In this document: positions 49,143 to 61,474 of the stretch, one piece after another
How positions within the stretch are numbered: position 1 is the stretch's first letter
How the letters are laid out: every line of letters starts with the position of its first letter
Source of the DNA: Raphanus sativus
Lineage: Eukaryota > Streptophyta > Magnoliopsida > Brassicales > Brassicaceae
Length of the DNA stretch: 64,000 nucleotides
NCBI RefSeq assembly: GCF_000801105.2
Contig: NC_079517.1
Location: forward strand, 5,146,001 to 5,210,000
Reading direction: 5' to 3'
Program-made: the position numbers and the translations under genes
Notes under the pieces: generated by a model
Told to the model about the DNA's origin: nothing
Database searches by the model: none
What the model saw: only the letters and a program-made list of their open reading frames with translations

Positions 49143-49377
49143 CGAGGGACAAGAAATAAAACCGGCAATGCATACTAGTAGTTTATAAGCAAATATATAT
49201 AAAGATTAAGAGAACTAGCTATATATGTGTATGGTTTTGATTTTCTCGTATATTATTAGTGTTGGAATATTATGTTTTTTCTTCTTCTTCAGGAAGTGTT
49301 GGATGTTGTCTGAGAACTTTTTAATATATACAATACTATATGATTAGAAATGTCATGTGTTTGTGTTATAAGTTAAT
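49143..49377. other. ARR21 3' flank
   Basis: A short AT-rich stretch between the stop codon and the mini-Helitron. It presumably holds the 3' UTR. Confidence 0.5.
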
Positions 49378-49378
49378 A

Positions 49379-49589
49379 CTAGATTATGACCCGCCCTTAA
49401 AAGGGCGGATATATTTATTGTTTTATATTTTTTTAAACTTAATTTCATATTTATACGTTTTAGTCATATTTGTATTTTTCTTTGTATAATATTTCTCTTA
49501 AATAATTAATAAGAAGTTTTAATAATTGTATTAAAATAAATAGACCACACCTATATCAATAGGTCATATTCATATTTTAATAGAATAGA
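49379..49589 (-). mobile_element. Mini-Helitron, 211 bp
   Basis: On the minus strand it starts TCTATTCTATTAAAATATG. It ends with the hairpin CGCCCTTTTAAGGGCG, GGTCATAATCTAG and a target T. It is too short for any coding and similar to arms of the inverted repeat at 28639-28960. Confidence 0.75.
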
Positions 49590-51251
49590 CTATATTTTAA
49601 TCCACATTTTCGAAGCGTGAATTTTTTGGATTGGAAACAAATTTTGATATAAATTAATATTTTGGAGTTGTTGTACATTGCTATATTACAAAATCTTATT
49701 ATATCGAAGAAGATAATCTGTTTAAAATTACATAATTTATGAATTAGTTTATTTGAGATTTTTATGTACATTTTATATAACTCGCTCTTTTAAACCTAGG
49801 CATTTACTCGAATCCAAAAAAAAGAAAAAAAAACGATTAGATCCGAGTCCAAAGAAATGTACATATTGGGTTTTCTTTTGGATCAGTGGATCTTGGTTCC
49901 GTATGGATCATACCCAAGACCCGTGCAGGTATCTTGAATACATGAAATGTTTTGTATATATTATATTAGATATATTTGGATATTTCATATATGTTTTTGG
50001 TATTACAGATGTTTTTTTTTTTCTTTTTTTTTTGGGGGGGGGGAGGTTGAGTTTCCAGTCATACTTTCAGGTTTTAGGTAAAATTCTAAATTTTTTAAAA
50101 TATATTACGGATATTTAGATAAAATTTTGGATATTTTTGGTTTTCTCAGGTTATATTTCGAGAAGCATTCGAGATCTATTTCAGGTATTTGAAATAAATT
50201 TTTAGGTATTTGTTGGGTTTTCGGATATTTTTCAAGATTCATATAATTTTTCAGGTTATCGAATATTTCTAATATTTTTCAGATCTTAAATGTCTGAACC
50301 GACCTAGACCTGTTTCGTACCCAAATATTAATGTATTTTACATTATTTGAATTATGATTCCTAATCAATCTAGACATGAAAAGAACCGACTTAAACCTGA
50401 GTAAAAAAATTAAATATCTACTTGGATCCGAATGTTTAGGAGCCAAAGAATCAAGATAGAGATGAACCGACCAGAATACCCAAACATACTCTCTCATTAT
50501 ATTTTGTACATATTTTATAAAAGTTATATTTTAAAATTGATGTGACTTAAGATTTAATTGGTAGATTGTTTAGCTAATTCAATAGACATATTTGTAGGGG
50601 ATTTTATAGTTATTAAATCTCTTAATAATTTTTTTAATCTAATGTTTAATCTATTTTTTTATAAAAATTATATATATATGATTTTGTTTTAACATATGAT
50701 TTGCGAACATGTTTTATCAACTTTAAAAAAAATTGAAACTATATAATGTAAGATAACATGGTAAAATATACTTAATGATATTGCTAATTCATTTTAATAA
50801 TTAATATCTAAATATTCAAAAAGTTAATATCTAAATATTGTAGATTATGAGCAAAAAATATAGTGTATAACATTATAGACAGCCTATCATGAATATATAT
50901 ATATATATTGTAGTAAATCGGATATGATTTCATTTTAATCAAAAGGTATAAACAATACTATATAAATAGTATATATGGATGGTTGCATGCATAAAAATGC
51001 ATGAGGGGCTGAGTTTCTGTAATTTGATTCTTTCTGCGTTGGTAAAGATATTTTATACTATCTTATTGTTAGAGAAATGAGTAATCATCGGATAGATATA
51101 TGGGAGTTATTTATTAATTATTACAAATATATAAGGTAAGATCAAAAATGTTAAGTCTAATAAAAGGGTCCAACAACCTTGTTTAAGTAGATTTTTTCAG
51201 AATGTTTCTGTTTTAATAGTATAGATATACTCACAATGATATGTTCTAAAC
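49590..51251. other. AT-rich intergenic DNA
   Basis: No gene is seen. A T run followed by ten G (50034-50043) and a (TA)n run near 50898-50908 are present. Near 51205-51229 the minus strand reads TCTATACTATTAAAAC, a lone Helitron-like 5' end whose 3' end I could not place. Confidence 0.5.
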
Positions 51252-51897
51252 TGAATAGTCAGGCCCGTCCCTTGCATAAGGCTCGTGAAGCATATGCTTT
51301 AGGCCACAATCAAATAAAAAGTTTTAAAGGCCACAGTTTAGGGATCTTTTAGTGTAGTGGTTTCAGATTGTTTGCTAATAATACTTGTGACATACGACTA
51401 TAAGAGAGTTCAACTCCTATTATGCACTCTTTAAAAAACAAACGTATCCTTTTATTATTTTTTTCTCTCAGTTGTCATATAACATATTGCTTACTTGACA
51501 ATATGATACTTTTGTTGACACAAAAAGAACAATATGACTCTTTTAGATTATTTTCATTCCTTAAATAATTTTATATATCATATGTTCTATTTATTTTAAA
51601 ATGAATTCTTAATCTTATTTTATTATACTACTGCTTAAATTTTATAGCTTTATATTACTAAATTTAACTGCCATAATTATAATTTTCCTTCTAAATTTAA
51701 ATAAAAATACTATTATCTTGCTAAATATTTCGATTCATCCTTGAAAATATATGTATTATAAATATTACATATGCTCTATACTGAGTTACAAAAAAAGAAT
51801 ATTCTAATATATAATTATTTGATAGTAAAAATATGAGGCCACATTATGTTAATGTGCTTTAAGCCACCAAATTAATAGGGACGGCAGTGTGAATAGT
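51252..51897. mobile_element. Non-autonomous hAT element with 8-bp target duplication
   Basis: TGAATAGT lies at 51252-51259 and 51890-51897, directly around a 630-bp element. The element begins CAGGCCCGTCCCT and ends AGGGACGGCAGTG, so the 13-bp ends are inverted with three mismatches. An 8-bp duplication and CAGG-type TIRs define the hAT superfamily. The AT-rich interior has no transposase frame. Confidence 0.85.
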
Positions 51898-52144
51898 ACA
51901 CCATCTTTTATAGTTTCATACATCCAGTAAAATCTATTTATAGATTTTCCCTTGCACATAGAATATTACTTTAATTACTAAACAGTTACAATATCATTTA
52001 ACTAATATTTAATCCCCTCAGCGCTCAAATTAATTCCACATTATTCATCTACTTCTCTTCAGTTTTATGCTCTACTTGCTACGTAACACAAATAAACTAA
52101 TTTAAGCCGTAGATTGCAAAACTGAAGCAAAAACAAGAGTTAGT

Positions 52145-55100
52145 TACTCTTTAAGACACTTTATTCTTTTTATTGACATGTTAAGACACATCCCACTGGA
52201 GGTACACTTTCTTCCATTTTCCTCCATATGTTTTGACTCCACTACTCTTTACATTGGTTAAGAGAAAGTAGAAGTTGGTTAGTTTTTTTTTTTTTAATGG
52301 TATCGAATATGTGGAGACCAATCATGTTTCGAAAGTTATTAAAGTTTGTCTTTAAATGTCTTTATCTATTTATAGTTTGTTTTGTTTATTTTAAATTTAA
52401 AGATATATTTGAGAAATATATTGATACAGTAAATTTTGTTTTTTTATTCTCTATAATTTGATATCCACTTTGATATTTTTTTTTTGTTATATTTGAAAAG
52501 GTACAAATAAAAAATGTGGACAAAAGAGTTGTGGATACAATTTTCAAAAAACAATTGTGGAACATCCAACTATTATAGGTCATTCTCGATATGAATCTAA
52601 TAAACTTCATCCAACGGCTATGATTGATTATGTTACAGAAAAAATAATGTTTTTTACAATTGTTTTTATTTTACCTCTTGTATGTGTGTTTTTGTTTATT
52701 TTCAATTTGAAAATATATATAACAAATTTGTTTAGATAATAAAATATGTTTTTTTATTTTCTATGTTTTGACATCCATTTTGATTTTTTTTTTTGTTTTT
52801 ATATTTACACACTAAAAGTGTGGATGCTAAAAGTGTGGACAATTAAGTTATAGATACAAGACATGAAATGAGTGGAGGAAAACATGACACAAATTGTAAA
52901 TATAATTGTTTTTTGTTAAGATCAAAGCATTGGAGATCTGTTTTGGAGATCGAATACTGATGTCTTGCATATTCCCATTGTTTTATCTCCATGTTCGCAT
53001 GCATTTTGATCATCTAGAATAGGATTTAGGCATGTTTAGGTTGCATTTTGCATACATAAGTCCTTATCAGGTGTTGGAGCACCACATGGAGCATTTGGGA
53101 TGCATTAGGGACTCAAAAGAGGCAAAATGAGTGATTTAGGGGCGACCAAGAGCTCACAGCGACCTCAGTGCAGCGACCCTGACCACCCGCTGCGACTTCA
53201 CCCAGCGGAGCGACCTGTCCCAGCGGCCCGTGCTGCCCGCTGCGGTTTCACTACCTGGAGCGGCCTCACCTCAGCGGCCGGTGCTGCTCGCTCGTCTTCT
53301 TCGGAGCGACCAACCGGAGCGGCTCCCTCTACCCGCTGCGCCTCATCCCCTGAAGCGACCCCGAGCCAGCGAGGAGACCAGCTCGCTCGTCTTCTTCTGC
53401 AGCGGCTGTGCGGAGCGACCCCTCCTGGTCGCTCCGAGCCCGTTTCATCTCGAACTTAAACATTTTTCAGGGGCATTTTAGTCATTTGTATGCACGTTTT
53501 TTGTGTTCTAAAACCTAAGTTTAAGTATTGTGTAAGCCACCAGAGGCGAATCGATCTTTTGTTACTTGGTAAACATCAAAAAACCATTGAGAGATTTCAT
53601 CTTTTAATCATTGATTCTCTTGTTCTTGTTTTATTTTCTTGTTGATTTCAGTTATCTCATCCCTGTTTATGATTAATCTGAAACTCAAAATGAGTTTAAG
53701 AATGATCATGAATTTTAGTGAGTAATCCACCATTGAATTCATGGGATAGGAAGATTTAGGGTGATTAAGTTAGTTCTAGGATGTTTTAGTATAATTCAAA
53801 CCTTATTCCTTGCCTAGGAGAGTATTCGTAATGCATCTATTGAGTTGGCCTCTCAAAAGTTGATCTTTAGACATCTCCCACCCATAAGGTGTTCGATGAT
53901 ATGTCTGAGTCAACTCTCCTAAGCTCTTAACATACTTTACCAAAGACATTTGTTGTTAAGGGTGTTAAGATAGCCAATAGACCTGTTTGTTAATGATTGC
54001 TTTTATATTATTCAGCCAAAGACATTTGATGTCTGAAGTATGTTAGCAAATGAACATTCATCTATACATAGAGTTTGTTTAAGACTGCGTCTAAGCTTAA
54101 GGTTGATTAGTTTGATTGACTGTTGCCATCCTTAGTTCGAAGCTTGATCACCCAAGGTCTAAATTCCTATACCCATGAGTTCTCCTTTCTCATAAAAGAA
54201 AGTTCATTGATTTACTGTTTTTATTGTTTAGTTATTGCATATTAGGTTCTAGAAATCATCAAATCTTCGATTGCATTTAGATTAAGGAAGTACTTGTATT
54301 CTTGGTGCTTTGAATCCCTTGGAATTGGTTCGACATTTCACTCATATTACAACATTTGTTTTAGGAGCCTTGAAACTCCTAGCATCAAATACCGTCGAAA
54401 CATGGAACAATAAATTGTGGAAAGATGATATGTGCATGGATATGTTGTGGATAGCTAAATTGTGGATTAGTATCATTTTTAAATTGACTAGCGGATGGAA
54501 AATATGTGGTTTGAACATATATGCCTCAACTAGTAGAAACCAAAATTAGAATTATGGATGTAAAACTTTGTGAACTAGAGCAAATAGCATGTTGATGGCT
54601 ATTGTAGATATTGAATGTGTAATAAGAAATATTGTGAAAAAAAAATTGTGAATGTGGATGTGGATGTCTAATGACTTAATGATTTTAGATCACATAAGTT
54701 GTGTGTTCATTTGCAAAGAAAAAAGAGATAAAACGTAGAATTGTAAATTTTGGAGCTAATTCAAAAAGAAATAAAATCTGAGATTGTAAATTTTGCATAG
54801 TTAGAAATTTATGGGGAAGATCTGAGATTAAATAAAAATACAAGGATCAAAACAAAACAAAAATTGAATAAACTCCGCTAGGAGCAGATCGAGTTATCCC
54901 GAACAACAGACGAACACAACGGCGAAAGGCTGAGAGAAAAGAAACGCAGATCCGATCAAAGGTGGAGGTCGTGTTGGATTGGATCAAAGGTGAACATATT
55001 AGTGGCAAATAATCTCGGCGGGATACGAAGATCCGATAGCAAAGCTCTTATGTTTAGAAAAAATCAAGGTAATTAATTGTCTAGCATAAGGGTTTCTTTG

Positions 55101-55565
55101 AAAAAGAACCAAACTTTTTGGAAACAAAAAGAACCAAATTTTCTGGGAAAAAATCAAAATAATTGATGCTTCGATTTTGTTTTACACGATTGTTAAAAGG
55201 TTTTTTGAGGATTATCCAGCGTAAGAGGAAGATGGGTAGAATGCTGGAAACAAAATTACAAAAACAAATCAAGAATATGAGAATTGATTAAGAACGAAGT
55301 GGAGAGAAATGTGAAATTATGATTGGAAAGAAAATGTGGATCTGCTAAATTTTGAAATCTAGAATGGAGAGAAAAAGTGTGCTTTTCGACAAAAAAAAAT
55401 TAATTTAAAATATGTGAATCATGGTTAGTTTTCTCTGGTTAGTTGTGTGGTTAAATGAATTAGTTTGAGGGTATAAAAAACAATAAACAAGTAGAAAGTG
55501 CCTGACAATGAGGATGTGTTTAAATGTGAAAATCATAAGACATAAAGTGTCTTAGAAGGTAAAAA
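52145..55565. mobile_element. TIR DNA element, about 3.4 kb, carrying an LTR insertion
   Basis: The left end around TTTAAGACACTTTAT and the right end around ATAAAGTGTCTTAGAA form an imperfect inverted repeat. Similarity continues inward for about 60 bp (ACACATCC and CACTTTCT blocks). Both inner halves share TGTGGAT-rich AT sequence, consistent with one element split by the LTR at about 52914-54387. No transposase was recognised and exact ends and target duplication are unresolved, so the class (perhaps MULE) is a guess. Confidence 0.45.
52914..54387 (+). mobile_element. Probable solo LTR of a Ty3/gypsy element
   Basis: It starts TGTTAAGATCAAAGCATTGG and ends in GAGCCTTGAAACTCCTAGCATCA, so it has TG...CA borders. 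It contains a GC-rich, AGCGAC-repeating block (53150-53440) followed by AT-rich non-coding DNA, a layout I associate with Brassicaceae Athila-type gypsy LTRs. No primer-binding site, gag-pol or second LTR follows, hence solo. A target duplication was not confirmed and the exact ends are inferred. Confidence 0.55.
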
Positions 55566-57175
55566 AATCCAAAAACAATATATAATCCTTGTTTTTCACT
55601 CCAACTCTTTTAGAAAAGCCGCTGGTTGTAGAAAGCAAAATCTAAAAGTAACATTTCCCATTTTCATGCTCACCCAAAATATGTGTCAAGGAGACATTCC
55701 GAGCCATACCAAATCTTTGTGATAGAACGCATGAAAGTTGTTCGCATTGGATGCCAATCATGTCACAATAAATTATTTGATGTATCTTATAATTAATCCA
55801 CTAATTCTTATTGGTTACCATAAAGGCTTAATCATATAAAAAGATCTTAAAGTTTTGTAAATACTGATAACTTGGCTTTTTAAAATAGTAATACTATATG
55901 ATTAACTAATCCTACATCATTTCCTTAATGAACTTTATTGTACTTTGCCTTTTCTAATGTCGATATACTATTGGATTAGGTATTTGGTTATCATAAAGAT
56001 TCCCCTTTGTCTGCCCCCGAACGACTTTGTAGCCTTAACAGGAAGCAATGAATATAATTCTGGTAACCAGAAGTTACCGATTCCACAAGAAACCATATTC
56101 AATGTTATGATTAGCATGTGTTACCAACATGCCTTTTTTTCTGTTCTCTCCTACGTCTCATTGTTTTGATTTTATGGGGTTGACTATTTATTTGATGCAT
56201 ATGAAAGAGGAACAAACAAACAATTATAAAATATCTAAGTTATGAATTGTCAAATATCTTCAAAAAATAAAAATGGTAAAAGCTTAATGTATATTGTCGA
56301 GAGAGTTGCTTCATCATAAGTAAATGTTGTGTTTTTTCTTTTGAGCAACTAAGTACATTTTGTGTAGCCGTGTAGGTAGTTGAATTTGATGGTATATAAT
56401 ATGATTAAATTTAATATTTCTAATGATGTAACTTACGATAGGACCTGTAACATATATAATTCGAGAAGATACAACGTCGTGATACAATGTTGGTGTTTTA
56501 AGTGTTAACCTTTGGTTTCGTCAACGTTGGTGTTAACTAAAATAGAGAAAAATATACAACTTGAATAAAAAAAACCGTTCACTGGACCACCTCTTTGATC
56601 CCCGTTAACTCATGAAGAACACGGTTGTAATTGTCATTAACAATGCTTTAAAGGTGGGAATCAAAACCTAAGAGCAACTCCAACAATAAAAAAAACAAAT
56701 AAGTTTCTAAAATGAAAAATATATTAGTGCTCTTACAATAGTATGGCATCTTATATTGGATCAACTTTCTAAAGTAAATTAAAATTAATTATATAATAAA
56801 AGGGTTTTATATATACTAGTAATATTATATTCTAGAAGGACGAAACTCACAAGATGCATTGAAACTCACAAGATCTACCGAAAAGAAACATTCATATAAG
56901 CAAATATTTCATAAAACTATTACAACTTTTCCGTAACTTTTATTGTATTAGTAAAGAAAATTCAAATCTTTAGGTATTACAATGACGGGATTATGATGAT
57001 GATGAAGAAACTATATTTGTTGAAACTCCCCTTGTTATTTGGGAATTGACTTCAAGGGAAGACCAACAAAAAATATTCTAAACAAACCAAAAAAAATTGC
57101 CAAGATCAATCACAAATCACATGAAATCGGAGAAAAATACATATATATCGTGTACGTATGATAGTGTATTTTAGC
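55566..57175. other. AT-rich intergenic DNA downstream of BAG3
   Basis: About 1.6 kb without a recognisable gene. A possible short MITE lies near 56672-56732 (GAGCAACTCC and GTGCTC ends), too weak to call. The last part should hold the BAG3 3' UTR. Confidence 0.45.
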
Positions 57176-58347
57176 TTAATCGAAGAACTCCCATTTGAAT
57201 CTTGGGGGGACCGGTTTAACCGGTTCAACCGGTGCCTTAGCCGCCGATGTGGAATCAAGCATCGTCTCCCAATTATTCGTTCCAATCGCTGGAGTACCCG
57301 AAGAGGACGACGCGCCTGAGTCCCTCCTAGGCTCCTCCTCCACCCCTTCATCAACAAACGATAACAAATCGCGTTGCTGATATTGCGTCTGCGTTTGCGG
57401 TTTGTGGCGCACCGACTTGTTAATGTCGACTTTTTTGGTCGAGTTTTTGACTTTCAAGACATCAAGTGTTTCAACGTACGTCTGAACTCTTTTCACCTTT
57501 GTAATAAAAAAAAATCGAAATCGAGTCAAAATCATATTAAATCAATGAACCAATCAAAAATTAGAGATTTAGGTTAATTACCTGCATCTTCCTCTTTAGC
57601 TTCACATCTCCATCAGCAGTTATGGCGTCAAGTCTCAGCAACTGATTCATCAACATCTCAATCAGATTCACGAGACTCTTCTCTTCAACTTTTCCTCCTT
57701 TATTAATCACCGTCTCGAACGCCGACACCTAATAAACCAGTAATCAGAATCTCAGATTCAATGGAAGGAAGTAGTCTCCGGAAAACCTCTGTTTTTACCT
57801 GTCCGGCGAGCCTGTCGACTTCGAGACTAATGTCGGCGATTGATTTCATAGCTTTCTCAATGACGGCGTTTTTCCTTTTCTCGAGGAGACGTTTCTCCTG
57901 AGCCATTGGATCTTCTTTAAGAACAAGCTTTGACCGATCTTTAACACCGCAAAGATCAAGAAACATCTTCGAATCTCTCTCCTTGTCTTTGTACAGTATC
58001 TTCATGTCTTCGTGGTGAAGTCCGGTCTGACCAGATAACACCTTCTTCAACTCTCCTGCAATAACAAATCAAAACCAATCCAATTCATTAAATAAAAAAT
58101 AAACACTAAACCCTTTTGGTTTGAATCTTGATTTTTTTGGTTTACCGAAGCTAGATTGGGAGTTGATGTTGATCTCGTGGTAAACCGACAAGTATTTGAC
58201 CCGGACGCGGATGACACGTGGCGAATCGGAGCTCTGATCCGTTCGTCTTTGCACAACCATTCCTCCAGGTCGGGACTCCCATTCATTGCCGCTAACTCCG
58301 CCGCTGCCGACAACGGAGGGCGTCGTTCCTACATTCATTTTCATCAT
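57176..58347 (-). CDS. BAG3: BAG-domain chaperone regulator 3
   Basis: Four minus-strand exons, 58146-58347, 57799-58055, 57582-57728 and 57176-57496, join to 308 residues, close to the 303 I recall for Arabidopsis BAG3. The order is a short N-terminus with WESRPGGMVVQRR, a ubiquitin-like domain (about 45-118, with LHHEDMKILYKDKERD), a BAG domain (about 135-215, helical, with LNLIEM-type leucines) and a Ser/Glu-rich tail ending PPRFKWEFFD. BAG proteins bind the Hsp70 ATPase domain and act as nucleotide-exchange adaptors; the ubiquitin-like domain may link to degradation. All introns are GT-AG. It is divergent to A9, with which it shares a 1.76-kb upstream region. Confidence 0.95.
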
Positions 58348-59129
58348 TTCTATTAATATTCTTTGCTTCTACTCGTCTCTGACCGAACAGGGATCACAAC
58401 ATGTTATAAAAGAATCCAACTCAGAGAGAGAGAAAGAGTTGTGTAATGAATATGATTTCTGAACACGATCGATGTAGGAAGAAGGAAGGAGAAGAAGAAT
58501 AAAGAAACGTCTGAACAAAGGGAAGTAAATACATTTTTTCTCCTTGCAAGTCTTTTATTTAAATAAAATAATATTAAATTCACATAAATAATAGAGTGAC
58601 AGCTCATGGTATTGTTGTTATGTCTCATCATCAGTTATCACACATATATATAATATTTACATATGATTCCCGCATTTTTTTTGGAATTATTAATTTATGT
58701 ATGTTCTGTATCAGTTTGGTTGTCGCCATTCTAAATACAGATAATCCATCTGCGTCAATGTCAATTGTAAAAATATCAAAAGATACTGTTACCTAAAATA
58801 AATAAAACTGTTTTTTATCACCTTATTGGGAGGGGCCTATATTCCAATAATGTGAGTCATGTGACTATAGTGCCTTCTTTTTTGTGATAAGAAAACAAAC
58901 TTTGTAGCGACAAATGGCAAGTTCCAATAACCAAACCACCTGTAGTGGTTACCAAGCACTATAACAAGAGTCACTTTCTTGGTGGACTTGTGTGTTTCGT
59001 TGCCAGATTCAGAACAACAGCTTACGGACAAAGACACTGACCCAGCAACAGTTTTGATACAGGCCCGGCCCAATAATTTTGCTTTTCCATGGCCCCCAAA
59101 TCATTATTGGGTATTGGGGTGTGTATAGG
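58348..59129. other. Intergenic between divergent BAG3 and A9, BAG3 side
   Basis: It has the BAG3 leader and promoter with a (CT)-rich tract near 58424-58438, and AT-rich spacer. Near 59059 an AGGCCCGGCCCAA word resembles a hAT end, but no partner end was found. Confidence 0.5.
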
Positions 59130-59532
59130 GGTAAAACTGTGTTCTAAAAATCGGTCAACACGGCCGCCTAGACAACGGCCGCCTAGACAGCATTTAGGCG
59201 CTAGACGTTACAGGACCGTGGCGATTACTCTTTAAACCGCCTAAATAATTATAATATTATAATAATAAATAATATTTAATTTATTATTCATAAATTATAA
59301 TAATTAATATATTGTAATATATATTCTTATGAAAATACTTTTTATCATATATAAATAATAGTTTTTACTATTATTAAGTATAAAACATTACATATATTTA
59401 ATATATTGCTATAATTTATAAACGCCTAAACCGCTTAACTAATAATCTAGGCGTCCGCTTAGTCGTTCTAGGCGTTAGGTGTTAGGTCGCCGCCCGCTTA
59501 GCGTCTAACGTTTTCTTGAACACTGGGTAAAA
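59129..59532. mobile_element. hAT-type MITE upstream of A9
   Basis: An insert of about 390 bp (59137-59525) with similar inverted ends: TGTGTTCTAAAAATCGG at the left, AGTGTTCAAGAAAACG read from the right. It is flanked by GGTAAAA or GGGTAAAA on both sides, a 7-8 bp duplication. GC-rich CGCCTAGAC and CTAGGCG words near both ends surround an AT-rich core. The ends begin CAGTG-like, typical of hAT-derived MITEs. Confidence 0.75.
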
Positions 59533-60031
59533 AATATATTACGTCCGTTTTACGTAAAATATTTTATCCAATTTCTTTTATTAATTAGTCAAGCGTAAAA
59601 AAATTGACGACAAAAAAAAACCAAGCGTAAAATAAATTGGTGTTAGTATTAACTCATATGAATCATCGATCTCAACTCCTAATATGATCTGTAACTACCA
59701 CAATGTTTTGGTTCATGAGTTTTCAAAATTTTATGAATAACTTTTTTTTTGTATAGGGAAAATTTAGCAAGAGCTCTATTAATGTCTTTTATGTTTTTTT
59801 TTACAAAATGATAAATGAATCAAAATGTTTTAAATTTTATATGTATATAATATCTTAATTAACATATAATTAAAAGTAACACCGTCACACACTTTGTTAT
59901 TCTCCCCCTAGCTTGTAGTATTTTTATCATGCACAACCTATGAAGTAACTACACCAAGATCATAGAAAGCATCACTCCGCTTCGTGATCTAGTTATTCTC
60001 AAATCTCAAAACTATACACTTACATATACTT

Positions 60032-60039
60032 TATAAATA
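60032..60039 (+). promoter_or_regulatory. TATA box of A9
   Basis: TATAAATA lies 66 bp upstream of the A9 ATG, the right distance for a short leader. Confidence 0.6.
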
Positions 60040-60104
60040 TAGACTGAATCCACTAGTCCAAAAAGTAAAAACCATAAGAAAACAAATATATTATCTAAAA
60101 CAAA

Positions 60105-60572
60105 ATGGAATTTCTCAAATACTTTGCAACTATTCTCTTTGTAATGCTTCTGGCCATGAGCGCTCTAGAGACCGGACCTATGGTTCGTGCTCAACAATGC
60201 CTAGACAATCTGAGCAATATGCAGGTGTGTGCGCCGCTGGTTCTGCCTGGTGCGGTCAATCCAGCCCCGAACTCAAATTGCTGCATCGCTCTCCAAGCAA
60301 CTAACAAAGATTGTATATGTAACGCTCTTCGAGCAGCCACCACATTTACAACTACTTGTAACCTCCCCTCTTTAGATTGTGGTAAGACATGATCAATAGA
60401 TTCCCTTTTTGTTAAAAAAATATAAAGATTTTTGGATTATATTTACTTAAACATAAACTGAATGAAATTTGATATATTTGTAATATGATTAATTAGTCAG
60501 TCCGGTGTTTATCTTGTGTCGTTATACTTTTTGTGGACTGTGTTTATGAACTGTGCAGGTATAACCATATAA
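60105..60572 (+). CDS. A9: Tapetum-specific A9 protein, lipid-transfer/2S-albumin type
   Basis: Two exons, 60105-60381 and 60559-60572, give 96 residues. The second exon adds only the last three residues (ITI) after the split glycine. A signal peptide (about 1-29, ending MVRAQ) precedes a mature domain with the eight-cysteine pattern C, C, CC, CxC, C, C of the LTP/2S-albumin fold. A9 is a secreted tapetal protein of Brassica and Arabidopsis anthers with a well-known tapetum-specific promoter. As I recall it, the Brassica napus A9 protein is nearly the same and also ends CGITI. Reading through the first exon would give CGKT and a stop, which is less likely because the GTAAGA donor and GTGCAG acceptor restore the family C-terminus. 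Confidence 0.95.
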
Positions 60573-60935
60573 GTGCCTAGTTCCAGCAACGGTCAGTTCC
60601 GAGGATTTGGGGAGTTTGGTCTGCAAAAGACAATGAGAATAAAATAAAAGCATTTTAAATAATGAGAAAGTGTTTTCTTTTTAAAACGTGGTCTGTTGTT
60701 TGGTTGGTTCAATACTTATGACACATCTATTAATACCGTTTTCATATTTATTATGAGAATATTTTTAAATAATTGCATCTTTATAGAGTAGCTTTTATAA
60801 TAGGCGTGGGTATTGTTACATAATGCAATCAGGGAAAAACTCGATTCAAATTCTAGTTTCAAATTTCAAACATACAAGAGATTCATAAAGTAATCATATT
60901 GACAAAAAAACAAAGAATGATTAATTCTTAGTTAC
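60573..60935. other. A9 3' flank
   Basis: AT-rich 3' UTR and spacer. Nothing else is recognised. Confidence 0.5.
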
Positions 60936-61196
60936 AAGAAAAAAACGAAGACGGGATGAGGTAGCACATTTGGTAAGAACTTTGGGGGCCAATGGTCATG
61001 CTCACGGGTTCGAACCTCGTGGAGGGGAACTACCTCTTCCCTGTCACCAAAAAATGCGGTACTGGGTGTTGGGCCTTGTCCTCTTAGCCCAGGTTAAGCC
61101 CTCCCGGGTGAAGTGGACCGCTGCCTGACCGGACCCAGAGGAATGATCTGCGTAAACAGGGAACCTCTGGATTATCAAAAAAAAGAAAAAAACGAA
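60936..61196 (+). mobile_element. tRNA-derived SINE with 14-bp target duplication
   Basis: AAGAAAAAAACGAA occurs at 60936-60949 and 61183-61196 around a 233-bp insert. Its head is tRNA-like, with a degenerate A box (TAGCACATTTGG) and a good B box (GGTTCGAACCTC) near 61007-61018. The body is GC-rich and unrelated, and the insert ends in an A-rich tail. This is a plus-strand SINE of Brassicaceae type. Confidence 0.85.
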
Positions 61197-61359
61197 TGAT
61201 TAAATCTGGTTGGTTTGAATCAAACCAGAGATTTGGTCTGGACTGGACCGGAGCCATAAGAGCTTTTGACTTTCAGTTTGACGCTTGGTCAACATATTTG
61301 CCTCCACAATGGTTCGTGTACCCAACGCGTATTAAATTCGGCGCGTGGAAGTTTAACTC

Positions 61360-61366
61360 TATATAT
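61360..61366 (+). promoter_or_regulatory. TATA-like box of IQD24
   Basis: TATATAT lies about 120 bp upstream of the IQD24 ATG, downstream of the SINE. Confidence 0.4.
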
Positions 61367-61474
61367 CGCATTACACGCTCGCTGTACTTTCACCACTCCC
61401 ACTTGTCTCTGCTTCTTTTCTCTCTTTAATACTTTTAAAACAAATTTAGCAAAACCATCTGTGATTTTCCGAGG

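Noticed and set aside
53127..53481. Two overlapping long frames in a GC-rich islet
   Set aside because: Repetitive AGCGAC wording leaves several frames open by composition; it is inside a presumed LTR.
56669..56735. Possible short Tourist-like MITE
   Set aside because: Ends are only weakly inverted and the flanking TAA and TTA do not match as a direct duplication.
60959..61030. tRNA-like sequence with a B box
   Set aside because: The cloverleaf is degenerate and followed by a SINE body and A tail; it is the SINE head, not a tRNA gene.
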